NCBI RefSeq assembly: GCF_030409505.1
Contig: NZ_JAUFPZ010000002.1
Coordinates: 3,045,501 to 3,109,500, forward strand
Direction of reading: 5' to 3'
DNA from: Zunongwangia endophytica
GTDB taxonomy: Bacteria > Bacteroidota > Bacteroidia > Flavobacteriales > Flavobacteriaceae
DNA: 64,000 nt
The notes under the pieces were generated by a model. The model made no database searches and was not told the origin of the DNA. It was given only the letters and a program-made list of their open reading frames with translations. Below, piece after piece: positions 1 through 8,480 of the stretch. The translations under genes and the position numbers were made by a program. How positions within the stretch are numbered: position 1 is the first letter of the stretch; each line of letters starts with the position of its first letter.

Positions 1-182
1 TTACTATAAATCAATACACGCCTTTGATGATCGCTACGCTATTTGAAAAAACAGCGGTAGTCGCTCAATTACTAGGCTATCCTGAAGTTGACCAAACTAT
101 TAAAGGACTAAAAAACAAGAAAACCGCTTACGATATTGCTTTAGAAACTAAAAATGATGCTTTAATTGCATTATTTGAATAA
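1..182 (+). CDS. Ankyrin-repeat protein, C-terminal fragment (5' end outside the window)
   Basis: The frame that starts at base 3 is open from the window edge to a TAA at 180-182 and gives 59 residues. It contains YTPLMIATLFEKTAVVAQLL and, near the end, KTAYDIALETKND; both resemble the T-P-L-h-x-A and T-A-x-x-h-A helix starts of ankyrin repeats. Ankyrin repeats bind other proteins; nothing here shows the partner or location. The start and upstream context are missing. The next gene lies 88 bp downstream on the same strand, and I see no clear terminator between them. Confidence 0.7.
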   Translation, partial: TINQYTPLMIATLFEKTAVVAQLLGYPEVDQTIKGLKNKKTAYDIALETKNDALIALFE

Positions 183-270
183 GCAAAAGATGATCTTCTA
201 GAAATTTATATGTTCATTTTGATATTTCAGCATTAAAATAGTAATTTAAAATACTGAATTTCAGACTAAA

Positions 271-993
271 ATGAATTTAGAAAAGCTAAACTTAGAACAC
301 GTATTATTTCTGGATATTGAAACAGTGCCGGAATATGCTTCTTTTGAAGAATTAGAGGACATTAAGCAAGAACTTTGGGCTGAAAAAACCAAGTATATTC
401 GGAAAGATGACTATTCTGCGGAGGAATATTATCCAAGAGCAGGAATTTGGGCCGAGTTTGGTAAGATTGTATGTATCTCGGTAGGATTTTTAAGTTTGAA
501 AGATGAGAAAAGAGATTTTAGACTCAAAACTTTTGCTGGTGAAGAGCAATCGATTTTAGAAGATTTCAGTCAGCTTTTAAATGACCATTTCAACAAGGCT
601 TATCATTTGCTTTGTGCTCATAATGGTAAAGAATTTGATTTTCCGTTTATCGCTCGCCGAATGATTATCCACCAGTTAAAACTTCCGCAGAAATTAAACA
701 ATACCGGCAAACGCCCATGGGAAATTCCGCATCTAGATACGATGGAATTGTGGCGCTTTGGCGATTACAAGCATTTTACTTCGCTTAAACTATTAACGCA
801 CGTGTTGGGAATTCCTTCTCCCAAAAACGATATTAGTGGTTCTCAGGTTTACGAAGTTTTCTATCACGAAAAAAATATACAGCGAATTATCGAATATTGT
901 GAGCGTGATGTCATAGCCATTGCTCAGATAGTTCTAAGACTGAAGCAGCACAAGCTCTTAGAAGACTCAGAAATTAGTTCTGTTTCTTTATAA
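271..993 (+). CDS. PolB-like 3'-5' exonuclease family protein
   Basis: This 240-residue protein matches the predicted PolB-like exonuclease family (DnaQ-like fold, stand-alone). The three acidic exonuclease motifs are visible: FLDIETVPE (Asp15, Glu17), HNGKEFDFPF (Asp123) and YCERDVIAIAQ (Asp213). These residues would bind the two catalytic metals for 3'-5' cleavage of DNA or RNA; the substrate is not shown. No polymerase domain is attached. The ATG at 271 fits the family's short N-terminus. Its stop codon overlaps the end of scoB by 6 bp in a convergent arrangement. It may act in repair or proofreading, which is inference. Confidence 0.85.
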   Translation: MNLEKLNLEHVLFLDIETVPEYASFEELEDIKQELWAEKTKYIRKDDYSAEEYYPRAGIWAEFGKIVCISVGFLSLKDEKRDFRLKTFAGEEQSILEDFSQLLNDHFNKAYHLLCAHNGKEFDFPFIARRMIIHQLKLPQKLNNTGKRPWEIPHLDTMELWRFGDYKHFTSLKLLTHVLGIPSPKNDISGSQVYEVFYHEKNIQRIIEYCERDVIAIAQIVLRLKQHKLLEDSEISSVSL

Positions 994-1641
994 ACTCATT
1001 TCTGGAACTTCACCTTCTATAATTAATTTACCTTCTGTAGCAGCGATTATTTCTTCTACCGGAACTCCGGGCGCTCGTTCCAAAAGTTTAAATCCGTTTT
1101 CGGTAACTTCAATTACGGCAAGATTTGTAATGATCTTCGTAACGCAACCAACACCGGTTAGCGGCAAGCTACACTTCTTAAGCAACTTTGATTCTCCGGC
1201 TTTATTGGTATGCATCATCGCAACGATGATATTTTCTGCGGAAGCTACTAAATCCATCGCACCGCCCATTCCTTTTACCATTTTACCCGGAATTTTCCAG
1301 TTGGCGATATCTCCTTCTTCGGAAACTTCCATCGCTCCCAAAATCGTAAGATCGACATGTTTACCGCGAATCATCCCGAAACTTAAAGCAGAATCGAAGA
1401 AACTTGCACCCGGCAATGCGGTAATGGTTTGTTTCCCCGCATTGATAAGATCGGCATCTTCTTCACCATCAATTGGGAAAGGTCCCATACCTAAAATTCC
1501 GTTTTCACTCTGAAATTCTACCTGAATATCATCGCGTACAAAATTGGCTACCAAGGTTGGAATACCAATTCCTAAATTCACATAAAATCCATCCTTAACC
1601 TCTTTGGCAATTCGTTGTGCTATTCCGTTTTTGTCTAACAT
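988..1641 (-). CDS. scoB: 3-oxoacid CoA-transferase subunit B
   Basis: Beta subunit of succinyl-CoA:3-ketoacid (acetoacetate) CoA-transferase, which moves CoA from succinyl-CoA to acetoacetate in ketone-body or amino-acid degradation. Its length of 217 residues is normal. The motif SENGILGMGP carries the catalytic glutamate (Glu46) that forms the enzyme-CoA thioester, and GIGIP (24-28) precedes it. GGAMD lies near residue 127. The partner scoA is upstream on the same strand, but the two are separated by 513 bp holding a four-helix-bundle gene and repeats, whereas they are normally adjacent. That ORF runs 47 bp into the start of scoB in another frame. ATG 1641 is the natural start. Confidence 0.93.
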   Translation of the reverse strand: MLDKNGIAQRIAKEVKDGFYVNLGIGIPTLVANFVRDDIQVEFQSENGILGMGPFPIDGEEDADLINAGKQTITALPGASFFDSALSFGMIRGKHVDLTILGAMEVSEEGDIANWKIPGKMVKGMGGAMDLVASAENIIVAMMHTNKAGESKLLKKCSLPLTGVGCVTKIITNLAVIEVTENGFKLLERAPGVPVEEIIAATEGKLIIEGEVPEMSL

Positions 1642-2044
1642 GCTTTTGATATGTTGATTTGTTAATGTGATAATGTGTGAATAGAAATAACATTTTTTTC
1701 TTATTTGTTGAAATGATGCGGCTTAATAATTTTTGGATCGAGAGTAATTTGTCATCCATAGAAATATCATAATTTGTGATATGTATTGATGATTTACATA
1801 ATAAAAGCCAATATTCAACTTCTTTTGCTTCTTTATCTGCGACTTTCAATTTATGAACAAAATCTTTTCGACTTTCTGAGGATTGTGCTTCCCATATGTT
1901 TGCTCCTACAGAAGTACCACTTCTCACAAGTTGGGAAGCAATATCGTAATGCTGTTGAACTCTGAGTGTTTTAGAATAATCAATTATACTGAGTGCAAAC
2001 TCTACAGATAAATTTAAAATTATATTTTCTTTTTTAGATTCCAT
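1595..2044 (-). CDS. Four-helix-bundle protein (23S rRNA intervening-sequence protein family)
   Basis: The first ~118 residues match the family of small four-helix-bundle proteins named after ORFs in 23S rRNA intervening sequences (also related to the Avd accessory protein of diversity-generating retroelements). Recognisable segments are LVRSGTSVGANIWEAQSSES and, further on, KEAKEVEYWLLLCKSS. Molecular function is not established for the family. Members are usually about 115-125 residues; here the frame continues to 149 because it reads through the inverted repeat beside scoB and then 47 bp into scoB out of frame, so the last ~30 residues are probably not a conserved domain. It lies between scoA and scoB on the same strand and is presumably co-transcribed with them. 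Confidence 0.85.
   Translation of the reverse strand: MESKKENIILNLSVEFALSIIDYSKTLRVQQHYDIASQLVRSGTSVGANIWEAQSSESRKDFVHKLKVADKEAKEVEYWLLLCKSSIHITNYDISMDDKLLSIQKLLSRIISTNKKKMLFLFTHYHINKSTYQKHVRQKRNSTTNCQRG
1647..1680. repeat. Right inverted-repeat tract of the four-helix-bundle unit
   Basis: The tract is built from TGTTGATTTG, TTAATGTG and ATAATGTGTG-like words. Positions 1652-1677 match the reverse complement of 2103-2128 with few mismatches. It ends 6 bases before the scoB ATG (minus strand) and is also translated as the tail of the four-helix-bundle ORF (FTHYHINKSTYQ). Confidence 0.65.
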
Positions 2045-2065
2045 AGAAATTTACAACGTCTATAC

Positions 2066-2153
2066 ATTCTCAAATTATCTTATCAACACATTTTCAAATT
2101 GTCAAATCATCAAATTAACACATCAGCACATTTTCTAATCGTCAAATTATCCC
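2066..2153. repeat. Left repeat tract: imperfect direct repeats of TCAAATTnTC / AACACATnnnCACATTTTC words
   Basis: About 88 bp between the scoA stop and the four-helix-bundle start hold two to three imperfect units. Each combines TCAAATTATC or TCAAATTGTC with AACACATTTTC or AACACATCAGCACATTTTC. It is the inverted counterpart of the tract at 1647-1680 and ends immediately at the scoA TGA. Confidence 0.65.
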
Positions 2154-2154
2154 A

Positions 2155-2847
2155 TCACCTCACTGTTCTTTTTTCTATTCGCTTTTCGTAGTTTTTGCCT
2201 TCAAAAATTCGTTGTACAAATATCCCCGGAATATGTACAAAATTAGGATCCAGTTCGCCGGGTTCTACTAGTTCTTCAACCTCAACGACGGTAACTTTTG
2301 CGGCGCCGCACATCACAGGATTAAAATTTCGTGCTGTTCCTTTAAAGATCAGATTACCGGCCTTATCCCCTTTCCAGGCTTTTACAAAAGCAAAATCGGC
2401 TTTAAAAGCTTCTTCTAAAACGTACATTTTCCCATCGAACTCACGAGTTTCTTTTCCGATCGCAACCTCAGTTCCGTAGCCAGCGGGAGTATAAATTGCT
2501 GGAAATCCCTGTTGTGCTGCCTGGCATCGTACTGCTAATGTCCCCTGCGGAATTAATTCAACTTCCAATTCTTCACTCAACATTTGTCGTTCAAATTCAG
2601 CATTCTCGCCTACATAGGAAGACACCATTTTATCAATTTGTTTTTTCTGAAGTAGAAGTCCTAATCCAAAATCATCGACACCAGCATTGTTGGAAATACA
2701 GGTTAGGTTTTTAGTATTCAACCGAACAAGTTCTGAAATGGCATTCTCGGGAATTCCGCTTAATCCAAATCCACCAAGCATAAAAGTCATCCCATCATGA
2801 ACTCCCTTTAAAGCTTCAGCAACATTATCTACCGTTTTATTAATCAT
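2155..2847 (-). CDS. scoA: 3-oxoacid CoA-transferase subunit A
   Basis: Alpha subunit of the succinyl-CoA:3-oxoacid CoA-transferase heterodimer; it provides the CoA-binding half. The 230-residue length is normal. [10 protein letters not shown] (25-34) is the family's glycine-rich N-terminal signature, and [20 protein letters not shown] precedes the region that packs against the beta subunit. scoB follows on the same strand but only after the repeat-bounded four-helix-bundle gene. No -7 box of the usual TAnnTTTG form is visible in the 144 bp upstream, much of which is occupied by the terminator of the next gene. Confidence 0.93.
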   Translation of the reverse strand: MINKTVDNVAEALKGVHDGMTFMLGGFGLSGIPENAISELVRLNTKNLTCISNNAGVDDFGLGLLLQKKQIDKMVSSYVGENAEFERQMLSEELEVELIPQGTLAVRCQAAQQGFPAIYTPAGYGTEVAIGKETREFDGKMYVLEEAFKADFAFVKAWKGDKAGNLIFKGTARNFNPVMCGAAKVTVVEVEELVEPGELDPNFVHIPGIFVQRIFEGKNYEKRIEKRTVR

Positions 2848-2934
2848 CGACTACTATTTTCCTCTAAAAATAAAGAAATTTCAAGATAATTCCAATATTT
2901 TAAAAAGTCTTCAATATTAACTTCCGAAGTAAAA

Positions 2935-2972
2935 CAAAAAAAGCTCAGACTGAATGACCAATCTGAGCTTTT
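2935..2972 (-). terminator. Intrinsic terminator of the penicillin-binding protein gene
   Basis: On the minus strand a 10-bp stem, AAAGCTCAGA paired with TCTGAGCTTT, encloses a 12-base loop and is followed by a T-rich run (TTTTTTTG). It lies 20 bp past the PBP stop. Confidence 0.85.
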
Positions 2973-2991
2973 AGAATTTAAGTTATATTTT

Positions 2992-5310
2992 TTAGAAATC
3001 TAATTCTTCTATTACTCCGCTATCGGCGTTGTTAGATTTCCCGTAAGAATCACAATCTACAGAAATGGATAGATTTTCAGGTCGTTCAAAGTCATCTTGG
3101 GAGATATTTAGATCTTCATTTGCATAAACGCTCTTCATATACATTCCCCAAATTGGTAATGCCATTGTAGCACCCTGACCGTATGTAATCCCAGGAAAAT
3201 GTACTGCACGATCTTCAGCACCTACCCAAACACCAGTTACGAGATTTGGTACCATTCCCATAAACCAACCATCACTTTGATTTTGTGTAGTTCCGGTTTT
3301 TCCAGCAATAGGATTTTTAAAGTCATAAGGATAACCTGTTACCGCTCGCTTATAATCTAGTCTAACTTCTCTACCTGTTCCTCGTAAACGTGCTCCAGAT
3401 CCATATCTAGTTACACCTTCCATCAGGTTTACCGTTACATACGCCGCTTCTGCACTCATCACATCATGCGTTTCTGGAACATTTTGGAATAAAACGGTTC
3501 CATTTTTATCTTCGATTCGTGTAATCAAAACAGGTTTAACGCGAACGCCCTTATTTGCGAAAGTGCTATAAGCACCCACCATATCATAAAGGCTTATATC
3601 TGCAGTTCCTAATGCAATAGCGGGGCCTGTTGGGAAATTATCGGTATCAATCCCCAATTTTGTAATTAAATTGATCACATTCCCAGGAGTAGTCTTATCG
3701 ATAACTCTAGCGGTAACTGTGTTTACAGAGTTTGCCAGCGCTTCCTTCAAGCTCATCATCCCTGAATATTTATCGCCACTACCTGAATTTCTAGGAGACC
3801 AATCTTTAATATTCCCGAATTTCCCTGCCGGAATTGTAAACCTATTTAATGGTAAGGTATCACAAGGAGACATTTTTAATTGATCGATCGCTGTCGCATA
3901 CACAAAAGGTTTGAAGGTAGAACCTACTTGACGTTTTCCTTGTTTTACGTGATCGTATTTAAAATGCTTAAAGTTTGTTCCGCCAACCCAAGCTTTTACT
4001 TCTCCCGTGGTTGGATCCATAGACATTAAACCAGACTGAAAGAAAGATTTATAATATCTAATGGAATCTCGTGGCGTCATTGTAGTATCGATATCCCCTT
4101 TCCAAGAAAAAACTCTCATTTCGCGAGGTTTGTCGAAAGACGCCATAATGGTTTCTTCAGACTTTCCTTCCTTCTTCATTTTTTTGTACCGCGCAGATCT
4201 TTTCATGGATCCTTTGATGATATTATCAATCATACTTTGATCGATATCTCTAAAAGGAGCAGTTCTTTGATTTTCGTTTTGGCGATCAAATTCCTTTTGA
4301 AGTTTTGTCAAATGTCTTTGTACAGCATCTTCAGCATACTCCTGCATTTTAGAATCGATACTGGTGTAGACCTTTAAACCATCTTTATATAAATTATATT
4401 TTTCACCATTTGGCTTAGGGTTTTCTTCTGTCCAATCTGATAAAAACTGACGGGTATATTCCCTAAAATAAGTTGCGATACCATCATCATGACCTTCAGG
4501 AGAAAATTCAATTTTCATTTCAACCTGTTGCAAAGAATCCTTTTGCTGCTCTGTCAAAAATCCATTTTTATACATCTGAACAAACACCTGATTTCTTCTT
4601 TTTTCTACTAAATCTGGACGACGAACAGGATTGTACAACGCCGAGTTTTTTAGCATCGCTACTAAAACAGCCGATTCTTCTAATTTTAAATCGGCAGGTT
4701 CTTTATCAAAATAAATTCTAGATGCAGATCGCACACCTACCGCCTGATAAAGGAAATCGTATTTGTTTAAATACATGGTAATAATTTCCTCCTTTGTATA
4801 TTGTCTTTCCAAACGAGTAGAAATCACCCATTCTTTCATTTTCTGAAGAACACGCTCAAAAGTACTTTCTGTAGAGAAATCATCGGTAAACAATTGCTTA
4901 GCTAACTGCTGCGTAATTGTACTTGCTCCACCTTTAGATCCCATATAGATTGCTGCACGCGCGGTACCACGGGCATCTATACCAGAATGTTTGTAAAAAC
5001 GCTCATCTTCTGTAGCAACTAGCGCTTGTACTAAATGCTGCGGAAGACTTTCGTATTTTATTGGAGTACGGTTTTCTCGGTAATATTTACCAAGCGTTTT
5101 CCCGTCTGAAGAGATAAGCTCTGTTGCAAGATTCGTTTCCGGGTTTTCCAGTTCATCAAAGGTTGGCATTTTACCAAATACCCCCCAACCTGCTAATAGA
5201 AAAAAGAAAACGATCGCAAGAACTCCGACACTAAAGAGGGTCCAAAATCCTACGATATATTTGCGATTACTTTGCTTGGGTTTAGTTTGCTTTTTACGAG
5301 ATTCAGCCAT
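2992..5310 (-). CDS. Class A penicillin-binding protein 1A (glycosyltransferase/transpeptidase)
   Basis: Bifunctional peptidoglycan synthase acting on lipid II on the outer face of the inner membrane. Residues 1-17 are basic and cytoplasmic, with one transmembrane helix at about 19-42. The GT51 domain shows EDERFYKH (101-108, catalytic Glu) and GASTITQQ (128-135). The transpeptidase domain has STFK (Ser464 nucleophile, Lys467), SVN (528-530) and KTG (671-673). All catalytic motifs are intact and the length (772) is normal. It starts 5 bp after the gldH stop, so ricT, gldH and this gene probably form one operon ending at the terminator at 2935-2972. Confidence 0.94.
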   Translation of the reverse strand: MAESRKKQTKPKQSNRKYIVGFWTLFSVGVLAIVFFFLLAGWGVFGKMPTFDELENPETNLATELISSDGKTLGKYYRENRTPIKYESLPQHLVQALVATEDERFYKHSGIDARGTARAAIYMGSKGGASTITQQLAKQLFTDDFSTESTFERVLQKMKEWVISTRLERQYTKEEIITMYLNKYDFLYQAVGVRSASRIYFDKEPADLKLEESAVLVAMLKNSALYNPVRRPDLVEKRRNQVFVQMYKNGFLTEQQKDSLQQVEMKIEFSPEGHDDGIATYFREYTRQFLSDWTEENPKPNGEKYNLYKDGLKVYTSIDSKMQEYAEDAVQRHLTKLQKEFDRQNENQRTAPFRDIDQSMIDNIIKGSMKRSARYKKMKKEGKSEETIMASFDKPREMRVFSWKGDIDTTMTPRDSIRYYKSFFQSGLMSMDPTTGEVKAWVGGTNFKHFKYDHVKQGKRQVGSTFKPFVYATAIDQLKMSPCDTLPLNRFTIPAGKFGNIKDWSPRNSGSGDKYSGMMSLKEALANSVNTVTARVIDKTTPGNVINLITKLGIDTDNFPTGPAIALGTADISLYDMVGAYSTFANKGVRVKPVLITRIEDKNGTVLFQNVPETHDVMSAEAAYVTVNLMEGVTRYGSGARLRGTGREVRLDYKRAVTGYPYDFKNPIAGKTGTTQNQSDGWFMGMVPNLVTGVWVGAEDRAVHFPGITYGQGATMALPIWGMYMKSVYANEDLNISQDDFERPENLSISVDCDSYGKSNNADSGVIEELDF

Positions 5311-5315
5311 TTGCT

Positions 5316-5807
5316 CTAATTATTCTGTGTCGTTTTTTCTATTCTGAAACCAACATCTGTGATTCCTTCTAAATTGTCTATTCCGTCAACATCACCATTT
5401 TTACGCATGGCATGTCTAATATTCACCTGATATTCCCCTGGTTCTTTGAAGTTCACATTTTCTTTGTACCAGAGTTTATTTTCTTTTACATCGCCAAAAC
5501 CTGTACCAAGCCATTCTCCGTTCGGTTCAGCCATCTTATATTCTAAAGTATCACTGATCACCTTTCCTTTTGGGAATTGAATTTCAGTAATTAAATACAA
5601 ATTGCTATACTTAAACTTGCTATTGTTTCTTATATCAATAAACAGATTATAGGCTTTTAAAGAATCTAATTCTCCAATGTTAAACGTAACTATAGAATCT
5701 TTATTCCACTCGTCCACAGATTTATATTCGTCGTAAACCCTTTTGGAGTCACAACTGCATAACAACAAGCTGAAAATGGTAAAAATCAGAATAAAATTAC
5801 TTCGCAT
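5316..5807 (-). CDS. gldH: Gliding motility lipoprotein GldH
   Basis: GldH is one of the lipoproteins needed for gliding and type IX secretion in Bacteroidota. I place the start at the ATG at 5807, giving MRSNFILIFTIFSLLLCSC: a signal peptide with lipobox LLCSC, so the mature protein would begin at the Cys about 18 residues in. A longer frame reaching 5885 would put a hydrophilic 26-residue stretch before the signal peptide and is unlikely. The remainder (DEWNKDSIVTFN, IQFPKGKVISDTLEYKM, EYQVNIRHAMR) matches the family. The start overlaps the end of ricT by 11 bp, indicating translational coupling. Confidence 0.9.
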   Translation of the reverse strand: MRSNFILIFTIFSLLLCSCDSKRVYDEYKSVDEWNKDSIVTFNIGELDSLKAYNLFIDIRNNSKFKYSNLYLITEIQFPKGKVISDTLEYKMAEPNGEWLGTGFGDVKENKLWYKENVNFKEPGEYQVNIRHAMRKNGDVDGIDNLEGITDVGFRIEKTTQNN

Positions 5808-6969
5808 TATTTGAGGAAGATGGATTATTTTTCTTTCTTCTTTTTTTATTTCTACGTTTCTTTTTGCCCTGTTGTGGTTTATCAAATCGAGTTAAACTAT
5901 CCTGACCAACCACATTATTGAAGTCTGGCTTTTCTTCTTCCATCTGAAGTACTACTTCAAATTCTTCAAGACTTCCTATACTTTCTCGTTTCTTATTCGC
6001 AGCGATAATTTTATTTGCTTGCTCTGCAGTTAGTTTATGCCACGTCATCCACTCCCCTTCATAAGCATACCAAAGAAATCCTTTAAAAATATCGATTTTC
6101 TGGCATACTGCGGTACCCTTTTTTGTGTAGAGTTTGATGTCTGTTTTGGGGAAAGATTTAAGACACTCTAAATACGTATCTAACTCATAATTAAGACAAC
6201 ATTTAAGCTTACCACATTGTCCTGCGAGTTTTTGCGGATTTAAAGATAATTGCTGATAGCGCGCTGCACTAGTACTTACCGATCTAAAATCTGTTAACCA
6301 GGTAGAGCAACATAATTCACGCCCGCAAGAACCAATACCACCAAGTCTTGCAGCCTCTTGCCGAAGCCCAATTTGGCGCATTTCTATTCGCGTACTAAAC
6401 TCTCGCGCAAATTCTTTTATTAACTGGCGAAAATCAACACGATCATCTGCAGTGTAGTAAAATGTCGCTTTTGAGGCATCTCCCTGAAATTCAATATCGC
6501 TTATCTTCATACTAAGATTTAAGCGAATTGCAATTTCCCGAGCTCTTGTTTTAATTTTTTCTTCTCTGCCTCTAGCTTCTTCCCAAATATCAATATCCTT
6601 TTGGGTCGCTTTACGGTAGATTTTTAAAACCTCCTCGCTATCTATGCTTACCTTTTTCTTTTTCATTTGGATTCGCACCAATTCTCCGGTAAGACTTACA
6701 ATCCCTACATCGTGACCTGGGGAAGCTTCTGTAGCAACCACATCACCCATGCTTAGGGTTAGATTTTCATTATTTTTAAAGAAATGTTTTCTTCCGTTCT
6801 TAAAACGTACTTCAACACAATTAAAAGGTTCTACTCCGTTAGGAAGGGACATATTAGAAAGCCAATCGAATACGGTTAGTTTGTTACAACTATCTGTTCC
6901 GCAGGTTCCGTTACTTTTACATCCTTTAGGCTTACCGTCTTCACCGGTAGAGCAACTGCTACACGCCAT
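5797..6969 (-). CDS. ricT: PSP1-domain protein RicT (YaaT-like)
   Basis: The 390-residue protein has the PSP1 C-terminal domain typical of YaaT/RicT, which in Bacillus forms an Fe-S-containing complex affecting mRNA maturation; the role in Bacteroidota is less clear. Conserved cysteine clusters are visible: CGRELCC (215-221) and CGKLKCC (252-258), plus an N-terminal Cys-rich stretch (Cys3, 6, 17, 23, 28). The C-terminus is a strongly basic tail rich in KKRRNKKRRKK, which could bind RNA (inference). It is followed by gldH and a class A PBP, a gene order I associate with Flavobacteriia. In some relatives holB sits next to ricT; here holB is at 56.3 kb. Confidence 0.88.
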   Translation of the reverse strand: MACSSCSTGEDGKPKGCKSNGTCGTDSCNKLTVFDWLSNMSLPNGVEPFNCVEVRFKNGRKHFFKNNENLTLSMGDVVATEASPGHDVGIVSLTGELVRIQMKKKKVSIDSEEVLKIYRKATQKDIDIWEEARGREEKIKTRAREIAIRLNLSMKISDIEFQGDASKATFYYTADDRVDFRQLIKEFAREFSTRIEMRQIGLRQEAARLGGIGSCGRELCCSTWLTDFRSVSTSAARYQQLSLNPQKLAGQCGKLKCCLNYELDTYLECLKSFPKTDIKLYTKKGTAVCQKIDIFKGFLWYAYEGEWMTWHKLTAEQANKIIAANKKRESIGSLEEFEVVLQMEEEKPDFNNVVGQDSLTRFDKPQQGKKKRRNKKRRKKNNPSSSNNAK

Positions 6970-7182
6970 AAATGTTATATATCTTGATAAGAAGCTTTAA
7001 AAAAACAAGTTCATTTAGTTGAAAAAATCTGATATCCCGACCATCATTCTATCCTAAATTGCGGGACCTCAAAGATCTATTTCAAAAATTTGCTTTCTAA
7101 TTCAGCTTCTTTAGGTTTATAAATCAGTTCTTAAACAGTAAAGATACCAATATTAATTGGCATCACCATTTAGAACGAAATC

Positions 7183-8214
7183 TTAACTCTTATATTTTAA
7201 AACTTCAGAGCGACCTTTCTTGAAAATTTTATTGCTGTTTCTTTTTCCTTTTCTAAGCTCTTTTTGCTCTTCGTAAGGTAGATCATGAACTTTCATACAA
7301 TCTTCACTACAGCAATTATTCATTTCCATAGCACAATCATCGCACTGAATAAACAGTAAATGGCACGCTTCGTTAGCACAATTTACATGGTGATCGCAAG
7401 GCTTACCGCATTGGTGACAATGTGCAATCACATCTTCGGTAATACGCTCTGATCGACGATGATCGAAAACAAAGTTTTTACCAATAAATTTATTCTCTAA
7501 TTGTTGATTCTTAACCTGGCGGGCATATTCTATAATTCCGCCTTCTAATTGGTAAACATTTTGAAAACCACGATGCTTATAATATGCACTCGCTTTCTCA
7601 CATCTAATCCCACCGGTGCAATACATCAAAAGATTTTTATCTTCTTTATGCTCTTCCAAATCCTGTTCGATAATAGGAAGCGAATCTCTGAAGGTATCTA
7701 CATCTGGTGTAACAGCTCCCTGAAAATGACCAATTTCACTTTCATAATGGTTTCGCATGTCTACGCAAACTGTCTTAGGATCGTCTAACAACTGGTTAAA
7801 AGTTGCGGCATCAACATGAATTCCTTTGTTTGTAACATCAAAGCTTGCGTCATTTAAGCCATCAGCTACAATTTTTTTACGTACTTTTATTTTTAGTTTC
7901 AGGAAAGATTTCGCATCCTGCTCGATCGCAATGTTTAAGCGGCAACCTTCCAGAAAATAAATATTATCTAAAAATGTTTTAAACTCGTTGAATTTTTTGG
8001 CAGGAACCGAAAGTTGTGCGTTAATACCTTCGTTAGCCACATATATCCTTCCTAGAACATCCATACCATTCCAGGCAACGAAAAGATGGTCTCTAAAAAG
8101 TTTAGGGTTACCTATTTTGGCATAGGCATAGAAAGAGAGCGTTAGCCTGTCTTCACCGGCTTCCTCGATCAAAGCTTCTCTTTCTTTAGCGCTTAGTTTA
8201 TTGTACAGTTGCAT
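7183..8214 (-). CDS. trhO: tRNA uridine(34) hydroxylase, rhodanese-like (TrhO/YceA)
   Basis: Oxygen-dependent enzyme that hydroxylates U34 in certain tRNAs on the way to 5-(carboxy)methoxyuridine. The N-terminal acylphosphatase-like region (about 25-115) precedes a rhodanese domain with CVDMRNHYESEIGHFQGA and the active-site loop LLMYCTGGIRCEKAS (Cys199). The C-terminal region (about 265-315) is Cys/His-rich (CHQCGKPC, CANEAC, CDDC), as in long family members. The 343-residue length is normal. A good -33/-7 promoter lies 35-64 bp upstream, so it is probably monocistronic. The 213-bp gap to ricT shows nothing recognisable. Confidence 0.9.
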   Translation of the reverse strand: MQLYNKLSAKEREALIEEAGEDRLTLSFYAYAKIGNPKLFRDHLFVAWNGMDVLGRIYVANEGINAQLSVPAKKFNEFKTFLDNIYFLEGCRLNIAIEQDAKSFLKLKIKVRKKIVADGLNDASFDVTNKGIHVDAATFNQLLDDPKTVCVDMRNHYESEIGHFQGAVTPDVDTFRDSLPIIEQDLEEHKEDKNLLMYCTGGIRCEKASAYYKHRGFQNVYQLEGGIIEYARQVKNQQLENKFIGKNFVFDHRRSERITEDVIAHCHQCGKPCDHHVNCANEACHLLFIQCDDCAMEMNNCCSEDCMKVHDLPYEEQKELRKGKRNSNKIFKKGRSEVLKYKS

Positions 8215-8248
8215 GCTATACTAATTTTAAGAATTAAAGATTTTTTTG

Positions 8249-8278
8249 CAAAGATACTAGAAGCTTAAAACTAAACAA
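8249..8278 (-). promoter_or_regulatory. Bacteroidota-type promoter for trhO
   Basis: On the minus strand TTG (8278-8276) is followed after 19 bp by TATCTTTG (8256-8249), an exact TAnnTTTG -7 box, 34 bp before the trhO ATG. Confidence 0.6.
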
Positions 8279-8354
8279 CAAGCGTTAAGAAAAATCTAAA
8301 GTTCCATTTTTTTAAAATTGAAGAAAAAATTGAATACCTCAACCTATGCCAGGG

Positions 8355-8386
8355 TTTGTTTTCAGTAGCTTGATTTTGTATCTTAT
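8355..8386 (+). promoter_or_regulatory. Possible recA promoter
   Basis: TTTG (8355-8358), a 20-bp spacer and TATCTTAT (8379-8386) match the -33/-7 pattern with two mismatches in the -7 box. It lies 94 bp before the recA ATG. I see no SOS (LexA) palindrome overlapping it. Confidence 0.35.
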
Positions 8387-8480
8387 TGCATCAAAAAATT
8401 TATGATTACTAGCCAATTATTAATTGTGACCTAGTAAAAGTTATAGTAATTTAGCAACTTGCAAAAAACAGGAGAATAAC

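Larger units (their letters stand above)
1642..2154 (-). mobile_element. Putative IVS-like insertion unit: four-helix-bundle gene bounded by inverted repeats
   Basis: The whole interval between the scoA stop and the scoB start consists of a short AT-rich repeat tract, the four-helix-bundle ORF and a second repeat tract in opposite orientation. The best arm pair is 1652-1677 against the reverse complement of 2103-2128, with about 20 of 25 positions identical. There is no transposase. The arrangement recalls intervening sequences of 23S rRNA, where a stem encloses a four-helix-bundle ORF, but here it sits inside a protein-coding operon. That it inserted as a unit is inference from the split of a normally contiguous pair. 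Confidence 0.5.

Noticed and set aside
796..808. CACGTG within the exonuclease gene as a third parS site
   Set aside because: The flanks (ACG and TTG) do not continue the GTTC/GAAC arms, so only the 6-bp centre matches.
1130..1513. Plus-strand frame of 127 codons inside scoB
   Set aside because: It lies fully antisense to a conserved gene and resembles no protein family.
2066..2153. The repeat tract beside scoA as a CRISPR array
   Set aside because: Units are short, imperfect and have no spacers of constant length; no cas gene is in the window.
8215..8480. An SOS box upstream of recA
   Set aside because: No convincing palindromic LexA-type site was seen; only a weak promoter match is present.
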